Of a stretch of DNA of 64,000 bases, positions 12,660 through 24,232 are shown piece by piece. Every line of letters starts with the position of its first letter. The first letter of the stretch is position 1. The notes under the pieces are model-generated. The model ran no database searches. It saw nothing but the letters and a program-made list of their open reading frames with translations, and had not been told where the DNA came from. The DNA lies in NCBI GenBank assembly GCA_946122785.1, contig CAMGYJ010000002.1, positions 9,360,339 through 9,424,338 of the forward strand. The letters are read 5' to 3'. This stretch comes from Linum tenue. Its lineage: Eukaryota > Streptophyta > Magnoliopsida > Malpighiales > Linaceae. Position numbers and translations under genes: made by a program.

Positions 12660-13079
12660 CTCTTACATTTTGTTTCTGTACTCCGTTGAGATTCTTTTTA
12701 CTCGTATTAATTATTATTATTGCATTCTTGTTATTGTTTGATATCTTGTTGTTTCTTTTATACCGTCTGGTATCTTTGTTGGAGAAGGGAAGGTTGTTAT
12801 TGACAAAATCATGAAGGGGGTAGCGCGGTGGGATGTTACTCTAGGAAATCTTGACTTTGTGTGATGCTTTTAGACAATTTGGTGCTCGATTTGTTGGATG
12901 TAATTGTAATAGAGGTTGATCATTTGGTGGTACGATTTTTTTTTACGTTTACTTTTTTAGTTGGGCTCGATTTTGTTTTTTAGATGTTTTCAGTCATGTA
13001 ATTTCTTTGTCAAGGAAATCAAAAATTCATTTTGATGTTAAGAAAAAGGATTAAAGTAATTTTAATTCTGGATTCCTAT
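12660..13079. other. Upstream flank of the DUF7086 gene
   Basis: T-rich non-coding DNA between the DUF7086 gene and the next TIR element. No gene or clear repeat is seen. Confidence 0.4.
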
Positions 13080-13842
13080 TTAACGCCCTAACTTTTTAAA
13101 AAGTTTCGCCCTAAATTACCAAACAGACCAAAGTACCCCCAAACGGACGCCCTCAATCTATTCGCCCTAATCCCTAGCTTGGATCTGCTCATCGTCCCTC
13201 CCAAGCCCGCTGCTCGTCGCCGGCTGAAGATTCCTCACCCACGCCCCCAGTCCATCGCCCTAATCCCCAGCTTGTCTCTGCTTGTCGCCCCTCCCACGCC
13301 CTATGCTCGTCGTCGCCGGCGGAAGATTCCCCCCTAGCTTGGCTCTGCTTGTTGCCCCCAAATCCCTCAGCACGTTGCCGGTGAAATTCTCCTCCGCTGT
13401 TGCGCCGCTCAAGGACGAAGAAGAAAAGAGTTGCTCTGCTGCGGGTCGGACTGAGCAGTTACTTCTTCCTCCTCATTATCGCTCGACAGTAGCAGATGAT
13501 GGAACCCGATCGGCGCACCCAGCAGGCATGGCGGCGACGACGGGGAGGACCGAACAGCAACGGAGGTGGAGAAGAGAACAACCGGAGACACAATTCCGCC
13601 GGTGGAGATTGGGCCAGATGGGATTAGGGCGATGGCGACGTCGACAAGGCCACCTCGAGGAATCCCTAGGTTGAGCAGCGCAGCGGAAGGCACTTGTGGC
13701 GGCAACGGTGACTCCCAGACGAACGGCGGTGACTGTGAAGAATTCTAGGGCGAATATTTGTTAGAGACTGGGAATAAAAGTGCGTGGCAAAAACGTCTAA
13801 TTGCAAAATTAGGGCGATAAATTTTAAAAATTTAGGGCGTTA
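13080..13842. mobile_element. GC-rich TIR element (possible Pack-MULE), TSD not resolved
   Basis: The left end TTAACGCCCTAACTTTTTAA and the right end, reverse-complemented, ATTAACGCCCTAAATTTTTAA match over about 45 bp, with a second shared word (CGCCCTAA) further in. The interior is GC-rich and contains repeated 'tcgccctaatcccyagctt' and 'ctgctcgtcgcc' words plus overlapping ORFs on both strands (up to 130 codons). None is recognisable. It sits about 630 bp upstream of the DUF7086 start codon. A clean TSD could not be defined, so the borders may be off by some 15 bp. Confidence 0.6.
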
Positions 13843-14170
13843 ATTAGTAACTCCCTATGTGAGGGGAATTATTTTTGTAGTAGAGTAACACGTTAGATCC
13901 TATATGTTATGATTCTTAGATGGAAGAGTAGTTGGTAAACTCTTCGTATTTGTGTGGTATCCTAATCCTCCTATCCTAACACTAATATATAGAGGTTCTC
14001 CATGAGAACATAGCTCATTGTAAATTTCGAGCCTTCTGAGTGAATTTAGGAGGGACATTTTTGTCATTTTAATTGATAAAATCTCAAACAGAATACTTTA
14101 TTAATTATACTAATGAATAAATTTAAATGGAATTTATATATTTTTGTCTTACAAGAAAACGTGGTAAAAA

Positions 14171-14413
14171 GGTGCGGGGAATGATGCAACGCAGCTGGGA
14201 GGTGAGGATCGAGCACATTTATAGAGAAGGCAACGTGGTGGCGGATTTCTTGGCTTCGACAGGACATGAGCTTCAAGTCGGGACTCATCCGATTCTGGTT
14301 CCCGACCACCGACTGCGGCACTGGCTGCTCTTCGACCTTGTAGGGAGTCAATCTCCCAAACTCATCCCCCTTAGTTCTTGGGCGATCTGTCGCCCTTTCT
14401 TTTACCAAAAAAA
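14171..14413 (+). mobile_element. 5'-truncated L1-type LINE, 15-bp TSD
   Basis: The insert encodes the end of a LINE RNase H domain (motif HIYREGNVVADFLAS) followed by a 3' tail and a poly-A run. The 15 bases AAAACGTGGTAAAAA precede it (14156-14170) and follow it (14414-14428), a classic LINE target duplication. Only about 240 bp of the element was copied, so it was dead on arrival. Confidence 0.9.
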
Positions 14414-14428
14414 AAAACGTGGTAAAAA

Positions 14429-14717
14429 AAATTCTACTACTAAAAGGGGGTTTCCGATTGAACTAAGAATTAAAATATTAAAATATTATTATTAATATTA
14501 TTATAATGAGGTTCAATTAAAATATAAATTAACATGATGGAGACCCAATAGAATTGGGATTGAGCAGAGATCAACTCCATATATTAGTGTGAGTAACTTT
14601 AATTGATCATATCTAATTCGTTTTAACTCGAATTTTAATTTTCTATATAAAAAATTAAATTGGTTAAACTTTACAAGATGATACCCATTTTTATATATTT
14701 AGGGAGGAAAAAATGTT
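14429..14717. other. AT-rich flank of the large MULE
   Basis: Very AT-rich non-coding DNA. The last nine bases (AAAAATGTT) should be the TSD of the MULE but do not exactly match the nine bases after its right end. Confidence 0.4.
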
Positions 14718-14771
14718 GGGTATGCCTACTATGACATGCATGTCACGGTGACATGCACTTTTCGGTCGACC
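14718..14771. repeat. Left terminal inverted repeat of the large MULE
   Basis: The sequence GGGTATGCCTAC is followed by two overlapping ATGCATGTCACGGTGACATG-type palindromes and CACTTTTCGGTCGACC. It pairs with 25137-25190 and is nearly the same as the left end of the element at 35764. Confidence 0.88.
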
Positions 14772-15119
14772 TATTCCTGAGGGCGGTCGACCGAATTGAC
14801 CAATTTGGGCAGCACGAGAAAGCGTTGCGGTCGACCGCCACGACCACCCGGTCGACCGCATTTAGTTTAAGTTGGTATTTTTGGTCGACCAGAATAAAAC
14901 CTCGGTCGGCCATTTCGTTGGCGTCAGAAACAACATGGTCGACCACCTAATATATAGGTCGACCACTTGATGACAGTCATTAACAAAATGGTCGACCGGA
15001 TAAGGAAAGAGGTCGACCAGATAGAAGATAAGTGTTCTATCAAAGTGTCCAATCATTTGACGTAAAATGGAGATCAAGTGTTGGTTTCTCGGTCGACCTA
15101 ATCCGGTACGAGGTCGACC
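14764..15119. promoter_or_regulatory. Left subterminal block of paired GGTCGACC palindromes
   Basis: About a dozen GGTCGACC copies (some with one mismatch, for example GGTCGGCC) lie mostly as pairs. Spacers between the two members are usually 13 bases, so starts are 21 bp apart: 14764/14785 and 15091/15112 are clean examples. Similar blocks occur at 16724-18762, 21217-21910, 23307-23377 (inside an intron of the protease gene) and 24233-25144. Inferred role: binding sites for element-encoded protein. Confidence 0.7.
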
Positions 15120-15408
15120 GAATACAAGAAAGTCAACCTATGCCCCGTGTCTTTTTTGCTTATGTATGTCGATTTGTGTGGTTAATTTAATCGTATAAAT
15201 TATGTTTCAAACCATCATAATTAGTCAATTATAACAAGGACTCATCAATCCATAGCATAACAACTAAAAATAAAACACACATAAAAATAGCATAATTGTT
15301 CACACATAAAAATAAAACTAAAAAAACCATCATAGCATAATTGTTCACACATAAAAATAAAACTAAAAAAATAACATAAAAATAAAACTAAAAAAATAAA
15401 ACTAAAAA

Positions 15409-16665
15409 CTACTCATCTCCCCCCTCTCCCTCATCCACATTTTCTTCATTTTCTTCATTGGTGGTGGTAGCATGGTGGTCGGATGTGGTGGGATGCATGT
15501 ATCTTCCGCTGAAAGATCGCCACTCATCTCGCATCTCATTCACGGTCACCTGCATTGTGCTCATCTGGGCGGTCATTTGCCCCATGTAGTCGTACATGCC
15601 AGTCATCAAGGTGGACATCTGGCCCATGTACTCGTACATGCCATCCATGCGCTCCCACACACGCTGTAAGGTGATCGGTGGAGTTGAAGTCTGTGCCTCC
15701 CCCATTGGCTCGTCTCGAGCTCCTTCATCACCATCATCATCCTCATCATCATCATCATCATCACCAGCACCACCATGAGCCATGTTTGCTCTGACATACT
15801 CACCATTACGCAGCTCAAAGCCCATCTTTTTCAGAGATGAAACAGTATAGAACTCCTGCCTTGAGATCCTTAACCCCACCTCTTCACTTAAATTCACATT
15901 AAAATGCTCAAATATCACAGTGAGGATCATCCCATAGGGAAGATTCCTGTTTGAACTCTCCGCAGCAGTAAGCATGTGGTTAAAGATCAAGTATGGCAAG
16001 TTCACCTTCTCGTTTAACAGTAGGTTGGTGAGGAGCTCCATGTCGAAGTAGGTGACTGTCTCCCGATGTCCACCCTTTGGCAGAATGTTGTAGGAGAGCA
16101 TGTGGTGAAGAACTCTGGCTTGAACTGTCAAGTGGTTACTCGATGGCCTATTGCGCTCCTGAGCATCTTCCTCTTCATCAAGACCACATACCGTCTGGAT
16201 TTGCTTGGCTCTCGTGAAATGCGTTTCATTCCAAGCACCGTAAGAATTGATTCTCCTCCCATCGTTTGGAGCCTCCAGTACTTGCGCCAACACATTCTTG
16301 CTGATGCGCATCGCCACCCCATTCACATAGGATTTGAATGCGTGAATGGATCCATTTGCATTGCGCTCGTAGGAGATGTTGTTGTAGAAGTATTGTACCA
16401 TTTTTGGGTAGTATGGTACATTGAGTGATATCACCTTCAACCACTCCTTCTCGATGAAGGGTCCCAGAAACCCGTAATTCTCGAAATGAGAATACGCATC
16501 CGTCGTCAATGGCCTTCCCGGAGCCACCCTACGGTTGTGCATGCTCTTCTCTTGGTAGTTCTCACTTTGCTCCTTCGTCTGGAACAGATTCGAATTGAAC
16601 TCTTCCCATTCCGAACTTGAGGCAGCAGCTTTTTGTGCCTTTCTTTTCTTTTTGCCGCCAAACAT
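15409..16665 (-). CDS. Putative plant transposon protein (accessory ORF of the MULE)
   Basis: A 418-residue protein. The start (MFGGKKKRK) is chosen because the DNA just before it, cgcag|gATG, looks like a 3' splice site; the ORF stays open 30 codons further upstream through GGTCGACC repeats. After a lysine-rich N-terminus comes a globular region (about residues 55-290, with FENYGFLGPFIEKEWLKV and SSNRNLPYGMILTVIFEHF). It resembles the domain listed as 'putative plant transposon protein'. The C-terminus has a long Asp/Glu run, then Met/Gly/Gln-rich heptad-like repeats (YEYMGQMSTLMTGMYDYMGQ-type) and an acidic tail. No DDE catalytic signature is seen. Its place beside a transposase and a protease inside matching TIRs marks it as an element gene. 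The biochemical role is unknown. Confidence 0.75.
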   Translation of the reverse strand: MFGGKKKRKAQKAAASSSEWEEFNSNLFQTKEQSENYQEKSMHNRRVAPGRPLTTDAYSHFENYGFLGPFIEKEWLKVISLNVPYYPKMVQYFYNNISYERNANGSIHAFKSYVNGVAMRISKNVLAQVLEAPNDGRRINSYGAWNETHFTRAKQIQTVCGLDEEEDAQERNRPSSNHLTVQARVLHHMLSYNILPKGGHRETVTYFDMELLTNLLLNEKVNLPYLIFNHMLTAAESSNRNLPYGMILTVIFEHFNVNLSEEVGLRISRQEFYTVSSLKKMGFELRNGEYVRANMAHGGAGDDDDDDEDDDGDEGARDEPMGEAQTSTPPITLQRVWERMDGMYEYMGQMSTLMTGMYDYMGQMTAQMSTMQVTVNEMRDEWRSFSGRYMHPTTSDHHATTTNEENEENVDEGEGGDE

Positions 16666-16723
16666 CCTGCGATCAAACAAGCAAGAATACACATTAGTCC
16701 AATTTTCGAAATGAACAATACGC

Positions 16724-18762
16724 GGTCGACCACTCCATAAAGCGGTCGACCACAATTAATTTAAAACGACAATGGGTCGACCTCAGAAGAATCACCGGTC
16801 AACCTCAGTTAGTTTAAAATGAGAACAGGTCGACCTCCGAAGAAGCATAGGTCGACCTCAGCTAATTTAAAACGAGAATGGGTCGATATAAACCCGTAAC
16901 AATTCAAGTACAAAATTGCTTTCATAGGTCGACCTCAGAACCATCATAGGTCGACATCGGCTAAATTGAAACGAGTATAAAATGGCCCAAATGATGGTAC
17001 CAATTGAGTGCAAAACAGATCCGGTCGACCTCATAATTAGAAGAGGTCGACCGCGGCTAAATTGAAACGAGTATAAAATGGCCCAAATGATGGTACCAAT
17101 TGAGTGCAAAACAGATCCGGTCGACCTCATAATTAGAAGAGGTCGACCTGTGTTAGTTTCGCACAATTTCAAAGACAATGGGACAATAACTCGCACTTCT
17201 GCCTTCATAGGTCGACCTCAGAACCATCATAGGTCGACCTCGGCTAAATTAAAACGAGTATAAAATGGCCCAAATGATGGGACCAATTGAGTGCAAAACA
17301 GATCCGGTCGACCTCATAATTTGAAGAGGTCGACCTGTGTTAGTTTCGCACAAATTCAAAGACAATGGGACAATAACTCGCACTTCTGCCTTCATAGGTC
17401 GACCTCAGAACCATCATAGGTCGACCTCGGCTAAATTAAAACGAGTATAAAATGGCCCAAATGATGGTACCAATTGAGTGCAAAACAGATCCGGTCGACC
17501 TCATAATCAGAAGAGGTCGACCTGTGTTAGTTTCGCACAATTTCAAAGACAATGGGACAATAACTCGCACTTCTGCCTTCATAGGTCGACCTCAGAACCA
17601 TCATAGGTCGACCTCGGCTAAATTAAAACGAGTATAAAATGGCCCAAATGATGGACCAATTGAGTGCAAAACAGATCCGGTCGACCTCATAATTTGAAGA
17701 GGTCGACCTGTGTTAGTTTCGCACAAATTCAAAGACAATGGGACAATAACTCGCACTTTTGCCTTCATAGGTCGACCTCAGAACCATCATAGGTCGACCT
17801 CGGCTAAATTAAAACGAGTATAAAATGGCCCAACTGGTGGTACCAATTGAGTGCAAAACAGATCCGGTCGACCTCATAATTAGAAGAGGTCGACCTCAGT
17901 CTATAAAACAAAAGGAAAAGCGGATTGAAAGCCAGATGCGGTCGACCACGAATATGAGAAGGTCGACCGCACCTGGCGTACAGATGGGATAAACCCTCTT
18001 TTCAAGCTACAGATCTACATAACAAGGCCAGAAATAGTAGAAAGACATCACAGGTCGACCTCAATATCATCATAGGTCGACCTCAGTCCATAAAACAAAA
18101 GGAAAAGCGGATTGAAAGCCAGATGCGGTCGACCACGAATATGAGAAGGTCGACCGCACCTGGCGTACAGAAGGGAAAATCCCTCTTTTTCAAGCTACAG
18201 ATCTACATAACAAGGCCAGAAATAGTAGAAAGACATCACAGGTCGACCTCAATATCATCATAGGTCGACCTCAGTCCATAAAACAGAAATTTAATAGATT
18301 ACAAGCTAGTTGCGGTCGACCACGATGATGAACAGGTCGACCGCTTCTGACGAACAGAAGCAAAAACCCCTCTTTTCCATCTTTAGATTTTTTGAAAACA
18401 GAAGGAAGAAGACAAGAATCAACCCAAATGAAAAAGAAGACTGAAAAGCATTACCTTGTTCTTCTTCTAAGTGATGAGGATGAAGGTTTTCAAGAGTTTT
18501 TGGAAAATGGAGTTTTTGGAAATGGGAGAAGAAGATGAAGAAGGGAAAGGAGAGGAAGAATGAGTGGATGTGGGGGGATAGGGTTCTGATTGTGGTGTAG
18601 AATGAGTGGGGGAGGGTTTCTTAAATAGAGGATGGAGGGAGGTTTGGGTGGATGGTCTGGTCAACCGGTTTGGTCGGCCGAATTAAATGCGCGGTCGACC
18701 GCACTAACTAGTTCGGTCGACCGCCTATGGTCCGGTCAACCGGATATGTTATGAGGTCGACC
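16724..18762. repeat. Tandem arrays of ~187-bp units built around GGTCGACC pairs
   Basis: Between the first and second element genes lie two arrays. In 16922-17905 a unit of 186-188 bp starting at 'ataggtcgacctcagaacc' recurs at 17206, 17394, 17581 and 17767 with over 95% identity by eye. In 17890-18300 a second unit of about 186-190 bp ('cctcagtctataaaacaaaagg') is repeated two to three times. Each unit carries two GGTCGACC pairs spaced 21-22 bp. Short ORFs repeated across the array are by-products. Confidence 0.88.
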
Positions 18763-18892
18763 GTTTATGACAAATTGTTTATTTCAACCCACAATCAATT
18801 AACTCATAAATTATTAAGATAATTCGAAGAAAATACAATGCAATCACAGTTATTAAAAAATAAATAAACTCCTAAAAAAGAATAGAAGAAAT

Positions 18893-21159
18893 TTAAGATC
18901 CTTTTTTGGGACTTTGTTTCGGGCACTTGGGGCGAAAATGACCATATTTCCCACATTTCGAACACTTTCTTAAACTTTTGCCCGATGCAGTTCGTGCTGA
19001 CTTGAATGTCCCCTTGGTCTTCCCAATTTTTGGATCTTTCACACTTCGAAGGGGTGCTGGAGGGTTTGCCGGTGTGGTGTTGTCTTCTCTCTCCTTCGCG
19101 AACTCAATTGCCCATTGAGTAAGGTCGTCCAACATCTTAGAGACATGATTAAAAGCAGATTCACTACCACACGCGATGTCACATAAACGCTTACACTTTA
19201 GAGCCAATCCTCCATGTCTTATCAGTCGACCAACTCTCTCTCCCACATCACCTCCAACTCCAGGATGACGATTTAGTGTCTTCGCATTTTGGGCCATCGA
19301 AGCTTGAACCAAGACGAGGGTAGTGCGGTGTATCCCATATTTTTTATGACTGTAAGCATGTGTCTGCATGGAAACCCCTTAGATTCAAATAATGCACACT
19401 CGCATTTGAGATCTTGAGTGGACGTAGTAAATGTTAACCGCCTTATCCGATCTGGGTTCATGTAGTTCTTCAGTATGAATGTCTCTGTCCCATCTGATTC
19501 ATTTCTTCTCTCCGCTAATACATAAGAAGCTTCATTCTCTAGTTCAGTCTTGAAGACAGAAAATGTACGATGAGTGTAGATACTTTCAGCTTGCATTTCC
19601 CAAGTGCGCAGGGCATGCTTGCAGACCAACCTCGTGTGCCTAGAAGAATAATCATCCTGCGCCTCCGTGAAACGCATCCCCTCCAGTGCTTCATCAATGC
19701 CCTGAACAAAACGTTGCAAGCTGTACTGAGTTCCCACATACCCATTTATCCAATGGTTACATGACTCACATCGCGAGGTTGATTGGAGTCCACCGAAATA
19801 AATATCCTTCAAGTATGCCTCTGCCCACAGTAATTTGTCAGCGTACAAATCCTGCAACCACTTATTTGCAGACAAGCCATGCTGACTAATCAAAAGCTCC
19901 CAACGCCTCTCAAACTCCTCAATCGATATTCGTGCTTTCGCCAAGTAAGTGAATGCGCTAACGGACTCCTTATTATGAACGGCCGTTGTCGCATTTGTCT
20001 CAATATGCCAAATACAAAGACGGTGAGGCACTCCAACCAGAACAGTAGCAATGGCACCACGCATAGACTTGTCTCCGTCTGTGATCACTGAAGTGGGCAT
20101 CTTAGAGTTCATACACTCCAGAAAAGTATTCAACAACCAAACATAGTTGGGGATTGTCTCGTTATCCAACTGGGCAAAACCATATATGATGTTACGGTGG
20201 TGGTGATTTACACCAACCATCATAACAAATGGTCGATTGTACCTGTTGCGCTTGTAGCATGCATCGAACGCCAAGACATCCCCAAAAAAATGGTAATCTG
20301 CTCTAGATGTGAAGTCCGACCAGAAGAGATTGCCTAATTCACCTTCATCGTTGGTTGTGTACTTGAAGAAGCTGCCCGCATCAGAGGTATGTTTACTTTG
20401 TAAGTAACCCAATGTTCGGTTAACATCTCCTATTAGATCGTCGTCAACTGTTCGGGATTGCTGAACAACATTGTCCAAATCCTTTGGAGTGTACCCCAGA
20501 TTCTCATATCCTCCAACTTTATTCTTCATGAACTGAACAATGTTGCGTTGTTTTATTCCTGACTGTCGCATCCCTATCGCCAGAGCCTTGTCTCCTTCAC
20601 TCACATTTCGATGAGACCGAAGGAATTGAGTTTCTTCTTCATTGCAGCAACGATGTGCGTGCTTCCTCTCAAACTTAGAAACAACCCACATTTTCTTATT
20701 CCGATCAAAGCGTACAGTATACGATGCCTTGCAAGAATGTCTTGTCATCTTACGATGTTGCCGAGTCCGACCTTCTTTATCTATATGCATCTTACTTCTA
20801 GTCCCCTCTCTCGAACATACCATTGTCCTCCCAATTGCTACTCCTCGACGACTCCTCCGAAGATCTCTACGTCGAACGCTAAATCCTTTCGCTTTAGCAT
20901 AGGAATCGTAAAATTTCTCTGCCTCTTCTAATGTTTGGAACTCCATGGAAGGAATTTGTTGTTCATATTCAGTAGCTTCTTCATCATCAATAAATTCTTC
21001 TTCTGCACCCTCGGTTTCATAATCATCTCCAACCACTTCATCATCGGTATTATCTGTATCATCTGAATTATCCATAGCTCCTTCTCGAGCATCATTAGGT
21101 TCCTCATCGAAGTTAACCTCATCATCATCTCTAACATCTGTATCATCTCTGTTATCCAT
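18893..21159 (-). pseudogene. FAR1/MULE-type transposase with SWIM and CCHC zinc fingers, one-base frameshift
   Basis: The start MDNRDDTD at 21159 follows a splice-acceptor-like tgcag. From the N-terminus: an acidic region; a FAR1-type DNA-binding domain (about residues 83-166, ending in the HAH of KFERKHAH); the MULE catalytic domain with FDACYKRN (Asp 299) and ITDGDKSM (Asp 361), CIWHI, and a Glu in the EEFERRWE segment; a SWIM zinc finger (CECALFES...CRHML). The first frame stops at 19273, just after the SWIM finger. The next frame continues with a basic region and a CCHC knuckle (CSKCGKYGHFRPKCP), ending at 18893. The switch falls at the run TTTT at 19287-19290, where one extra base would join the frames into about 755 residues. 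It is either a real inactivating deletion or a homopolymer sequencing error. Confidence 0.88.
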
Positions 21160-21216
21160 CCTGCAACGATCGGAATACGAACTTAATGTCAAAACATACA
21201 CAATTAGCTCTCGTCA

Positions 21217-21910
21217 GGTCGACCTGAATGAACTGTACGGTCGACCTTATTACTAAATAACAAACATGCGGTCGACCTAATCCTATAATTACGAAAGTGC
21301 GGTCGACCGGATGGTGGGAAAAATTTAACCACACAACCATTAACAAGCATATATGAGACATACCTTAGCAATGAGGTCGACCACTTATTGTTACGGTCTA
21401 CCGGAATAAAAATAAACCGCCACCAACACCCGATCACAATAAGAGCGATGAGATTATAACTTCACTTCAACAAATTTTAAGATTTCGTGGTACGATTAAT
21501 GTCTGAAGACTCCCATCTATTTATAGATAATTTAGACGAATTCCTTATCCAATTGGTTCAAGATATATAAAATCATAATTCGACAAGGACAAGTACACAA
21601 AATCCTAATTGTACAAGGACAGGAATCATCACGGTCGACCTCTTTGCACAAATGGTCGACCGTCTTGGGTAAATGTGAAACAGGTCGACCTCTTTACTGA
21701 AATGGTCGACCATTGATTATAAATGTGAGCACAGGTCGACCTCTTGACAAGAAAGGTCGACCGTACTTTATTAAGGCCAAACAGACGAGAATCCATACAT
21801 ATTTTACATGGTTTTTGACTTTGCTACGGTATCATAGGTCGACCTTAAGCTTCACGAGGTCGACCTGTGCTCTGCCTTTGGGTATGCCCGCTTTGAGTAT
21901 GTGGTCGACC
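21217..21910. promoter_or_regulatory. GGTCGACC pair block between transposase and protease genes
   Basis: This non-coding gap upstream of the transposase start and downstream of the protease stop contains about twelve GGTCGACC copies. Clean 21-bp pairs occur near 21680-21760 and 21838-21865. As the transposase gene reads leftward from 21159, this is its promoter region as well. Confidence 0.6.
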
Positions 21911-22066
21911 ACTTGTTCTAGACGATTGAAATCGTAAATTCAGTCACATCCATAATTGTATAACAAATCTAATAAACGATAAACATTCAAAATCCAAAAT
22001 GACACGATCTCGCAAATACAAATTAAATGTATGGTCCAAATAATGCAACATTGTAACTTAACGACT

Positions 22067-24155
22067 TCATTTCTTTGCTTTTTTCTTTGAACTCTGTCTC
22101 TCTTTGCCTCGTTCCATGCATTCATCTACTACATGCTTGAAAAGATTTTCTCGTGCACGGTTTTCAAAATGTGTAGCCAGATACCATAGAATCTCCTTTC
22201 GAGCCGGTAATTTGTGTTCTTCTCCTATCTGCATTATGCCATGTAAGATTTCGTTACAACTAAAAAAAGTGTAAATTATACTAGTTATTTGTTTGACGAT
22301 ATACTCACCACTCTATCAAGATCCTTGGATCCATAGCGCATCCACTGCATGACGTGCACACCACACTCAGTACTATTCCTTTGTCGTTGAACTGGTAGCT
22401 CATCAAACTTGAAATCTCCAAAATTTGGTACTACTACATTGCTCGTGCGCTCTGGTTTCAAAATATCATCCAAAGTGGACAACTACACACAAATAACGAA
22501 TATTTTAAGCTTCTAGCTTACTACGTAACGCTTAGTAGTCAGAAAATTATAGGAAACACTTACCAATTTCTTGCATAGTTCTGATTTACGCCTACGATTC
22601 GCCTCACTAGTTGAAGGTAGACTGTCAAGCAAAAATGCAGTTTTTTGCTGGACATTGACGAGATACAGAAACCAATGACGTGCTTCATCGTCAAGAACTG
22701 GCATAAATATCTAGCAACGAAACACTCACTATATGTTATAAACAGCGAATACAAACAAATGCACTTTCCAAATTTAATGATATAGGGACATTGACTAGAC
22801 TAACCTTCTGGCATGCACTGACATTCGACATAAAGTCCACGCCATCATGCATCAACTTGTTACGAATTTGTCTGGTCTTCATGTTAGCGCGTACCATTTT
22901 CTGCACCATGTTTTAGTTGAGATGAATTGACATGGTACAATATAAATAACTAGGTTATGACAAATAATTTGACATTACGGCTCTTACCAAAAACATATTT
23001 GGCAAATACCACACATTTGGCTCTTTCACATCATGTTTTTCAGACATTGTTAGTGCCTTTGCACACAAATCCACTACCTACCATCCAACAATCAAACACA
23101 AAATCATCGTAAATCGTAACATAAATAGTGCACAATTCATACGAAAGTCGTAGTAGTATAGTACTTACTGATGAGCAAACCCAGCTTTTCTCGCTAATGA
23201 CCGAACTCAAATAATGTCGTTGCACGTTTTTAGTAAAAAAGTCCACAATCATCAAACTGCAAAAATCAAGATAACAGAAATGTCAATTGTTTTTTTGCAA
23301 CGTACAGGTCGACCTGTACACAGTCACGGTCGACCTTATTGGACAAACGGTCGACCTTATTGGACAAACGGTCGACCACACGTACTAAAAAAAACGTCTT
23401 ACTTGTCCCAATTCTTGTCCCCAACCTTCTCTTTAGTAACAACATAATACAAGTCTTCAACTGGATTTTGAAGATTTTTGGTGAAACCTTCTAGACCCTC
23501 CACTTTCATGACCTACAAATCATAGTTAAAATTAAAGTAACATATGAACACAAACACACATTATAGATGAATATGTAACGTAAACTTACCCCGTGCTTTT
23601 CGAAAGGACTCTTAGATTCATCTCCATCGCTATCATCACTAAATAATCCCTTTCTTACAAATTGATCCTTCTGTGGAGTGGTGTAGGAGTCACTTTCATA
23701 TCGCGGTCTCTTGTAATTAGGAGAGGAACCCTTGCGACCATTCTTTGTTTCACTCTGTCAAACATATAAACAAAACAGATTAGCACTAATGATAGTAATA
23801 CTAATATCTTCAATCACATATGAATATACTTGGATACCTTTAAAATGTGCTCTTTCAATAAATCGTCTATGCTCTGGTAGCAATTTTCAGAGTCATCATG
23901 GTCTTCCTCCTCTTTACCAAAGTCAAATTTCTTTCCTTTACCATTTCTTCCGCCATTCTCCATTCGTTCTGCACTTATATCTTTGATAGCACCTTCTAGC
24001 CTCTCAAACCCGTCATGCATCATCCCAGTCATATCTGTCAGTCGAACTGACAAATGCTCGACTTGTGTTTGACACACCACCAGCTTCTCTTGTGTGGCTT
24101 TCAACAATTTCATGATTTCACCCAAATCTTGATGCAGTTTCTCATCATGCGTCAT
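22067..24155 (-). CDS. Ulp1-like (C48) cysteine protease carried by the MULE
   Basis: Nine exons were joined by eye: 24155-23838, 23754-23590, 23512-23403, 23256-23169, 23077-22988, 22900-22805, 22710-22564, 22482-22309, 22228-22067. All junctions are GT/AG and phases agree, giving 449 residues with no stop. The N-terminal 100 residues are probably a coiled coil (MKLLKATQEKLVVCQTQVEH and following). The C-terminal half is a Ulp1/SENP-type peptidase: His 301 (ARHWFLYLV), Asp 318 (FLLDSLPS), Gln 372 and Cys 378 (QRNSTECGVHVM), the expected H-D-Q-C order. The tail is lysine-rich. Ulp1 enzymes cleave SUMO or SUMO conjugates; whether this one does is not known. It carries a GGTCGACC block in intron 3. 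The gene looks intact, unlike the transposase next to it. Confidence 0.9.
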
Positions 24156-24232
24156 CGTCTAAACAATTTAAAGAAAAATTAAAATCATAATTCAAGTACA
24201 AATTTCTATAATTGACCAAAAAACAAAGACGT

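Noticed and set aside
13282..13748. ORFs of 60-130 codons in the GC-rich TIR element
   Set aside because: They overlap on both strands, are low complexity and show no domain. At most they are captured fragments.
16724..18762. Possible CRISPR array, because of regular repeats with short variable spacers
   Set aside because: This is plant DNA, the repeat is an 8-bp palindrome, spacers are 13-14 bases, and the arrays lie inside a transposon with no cas genes.
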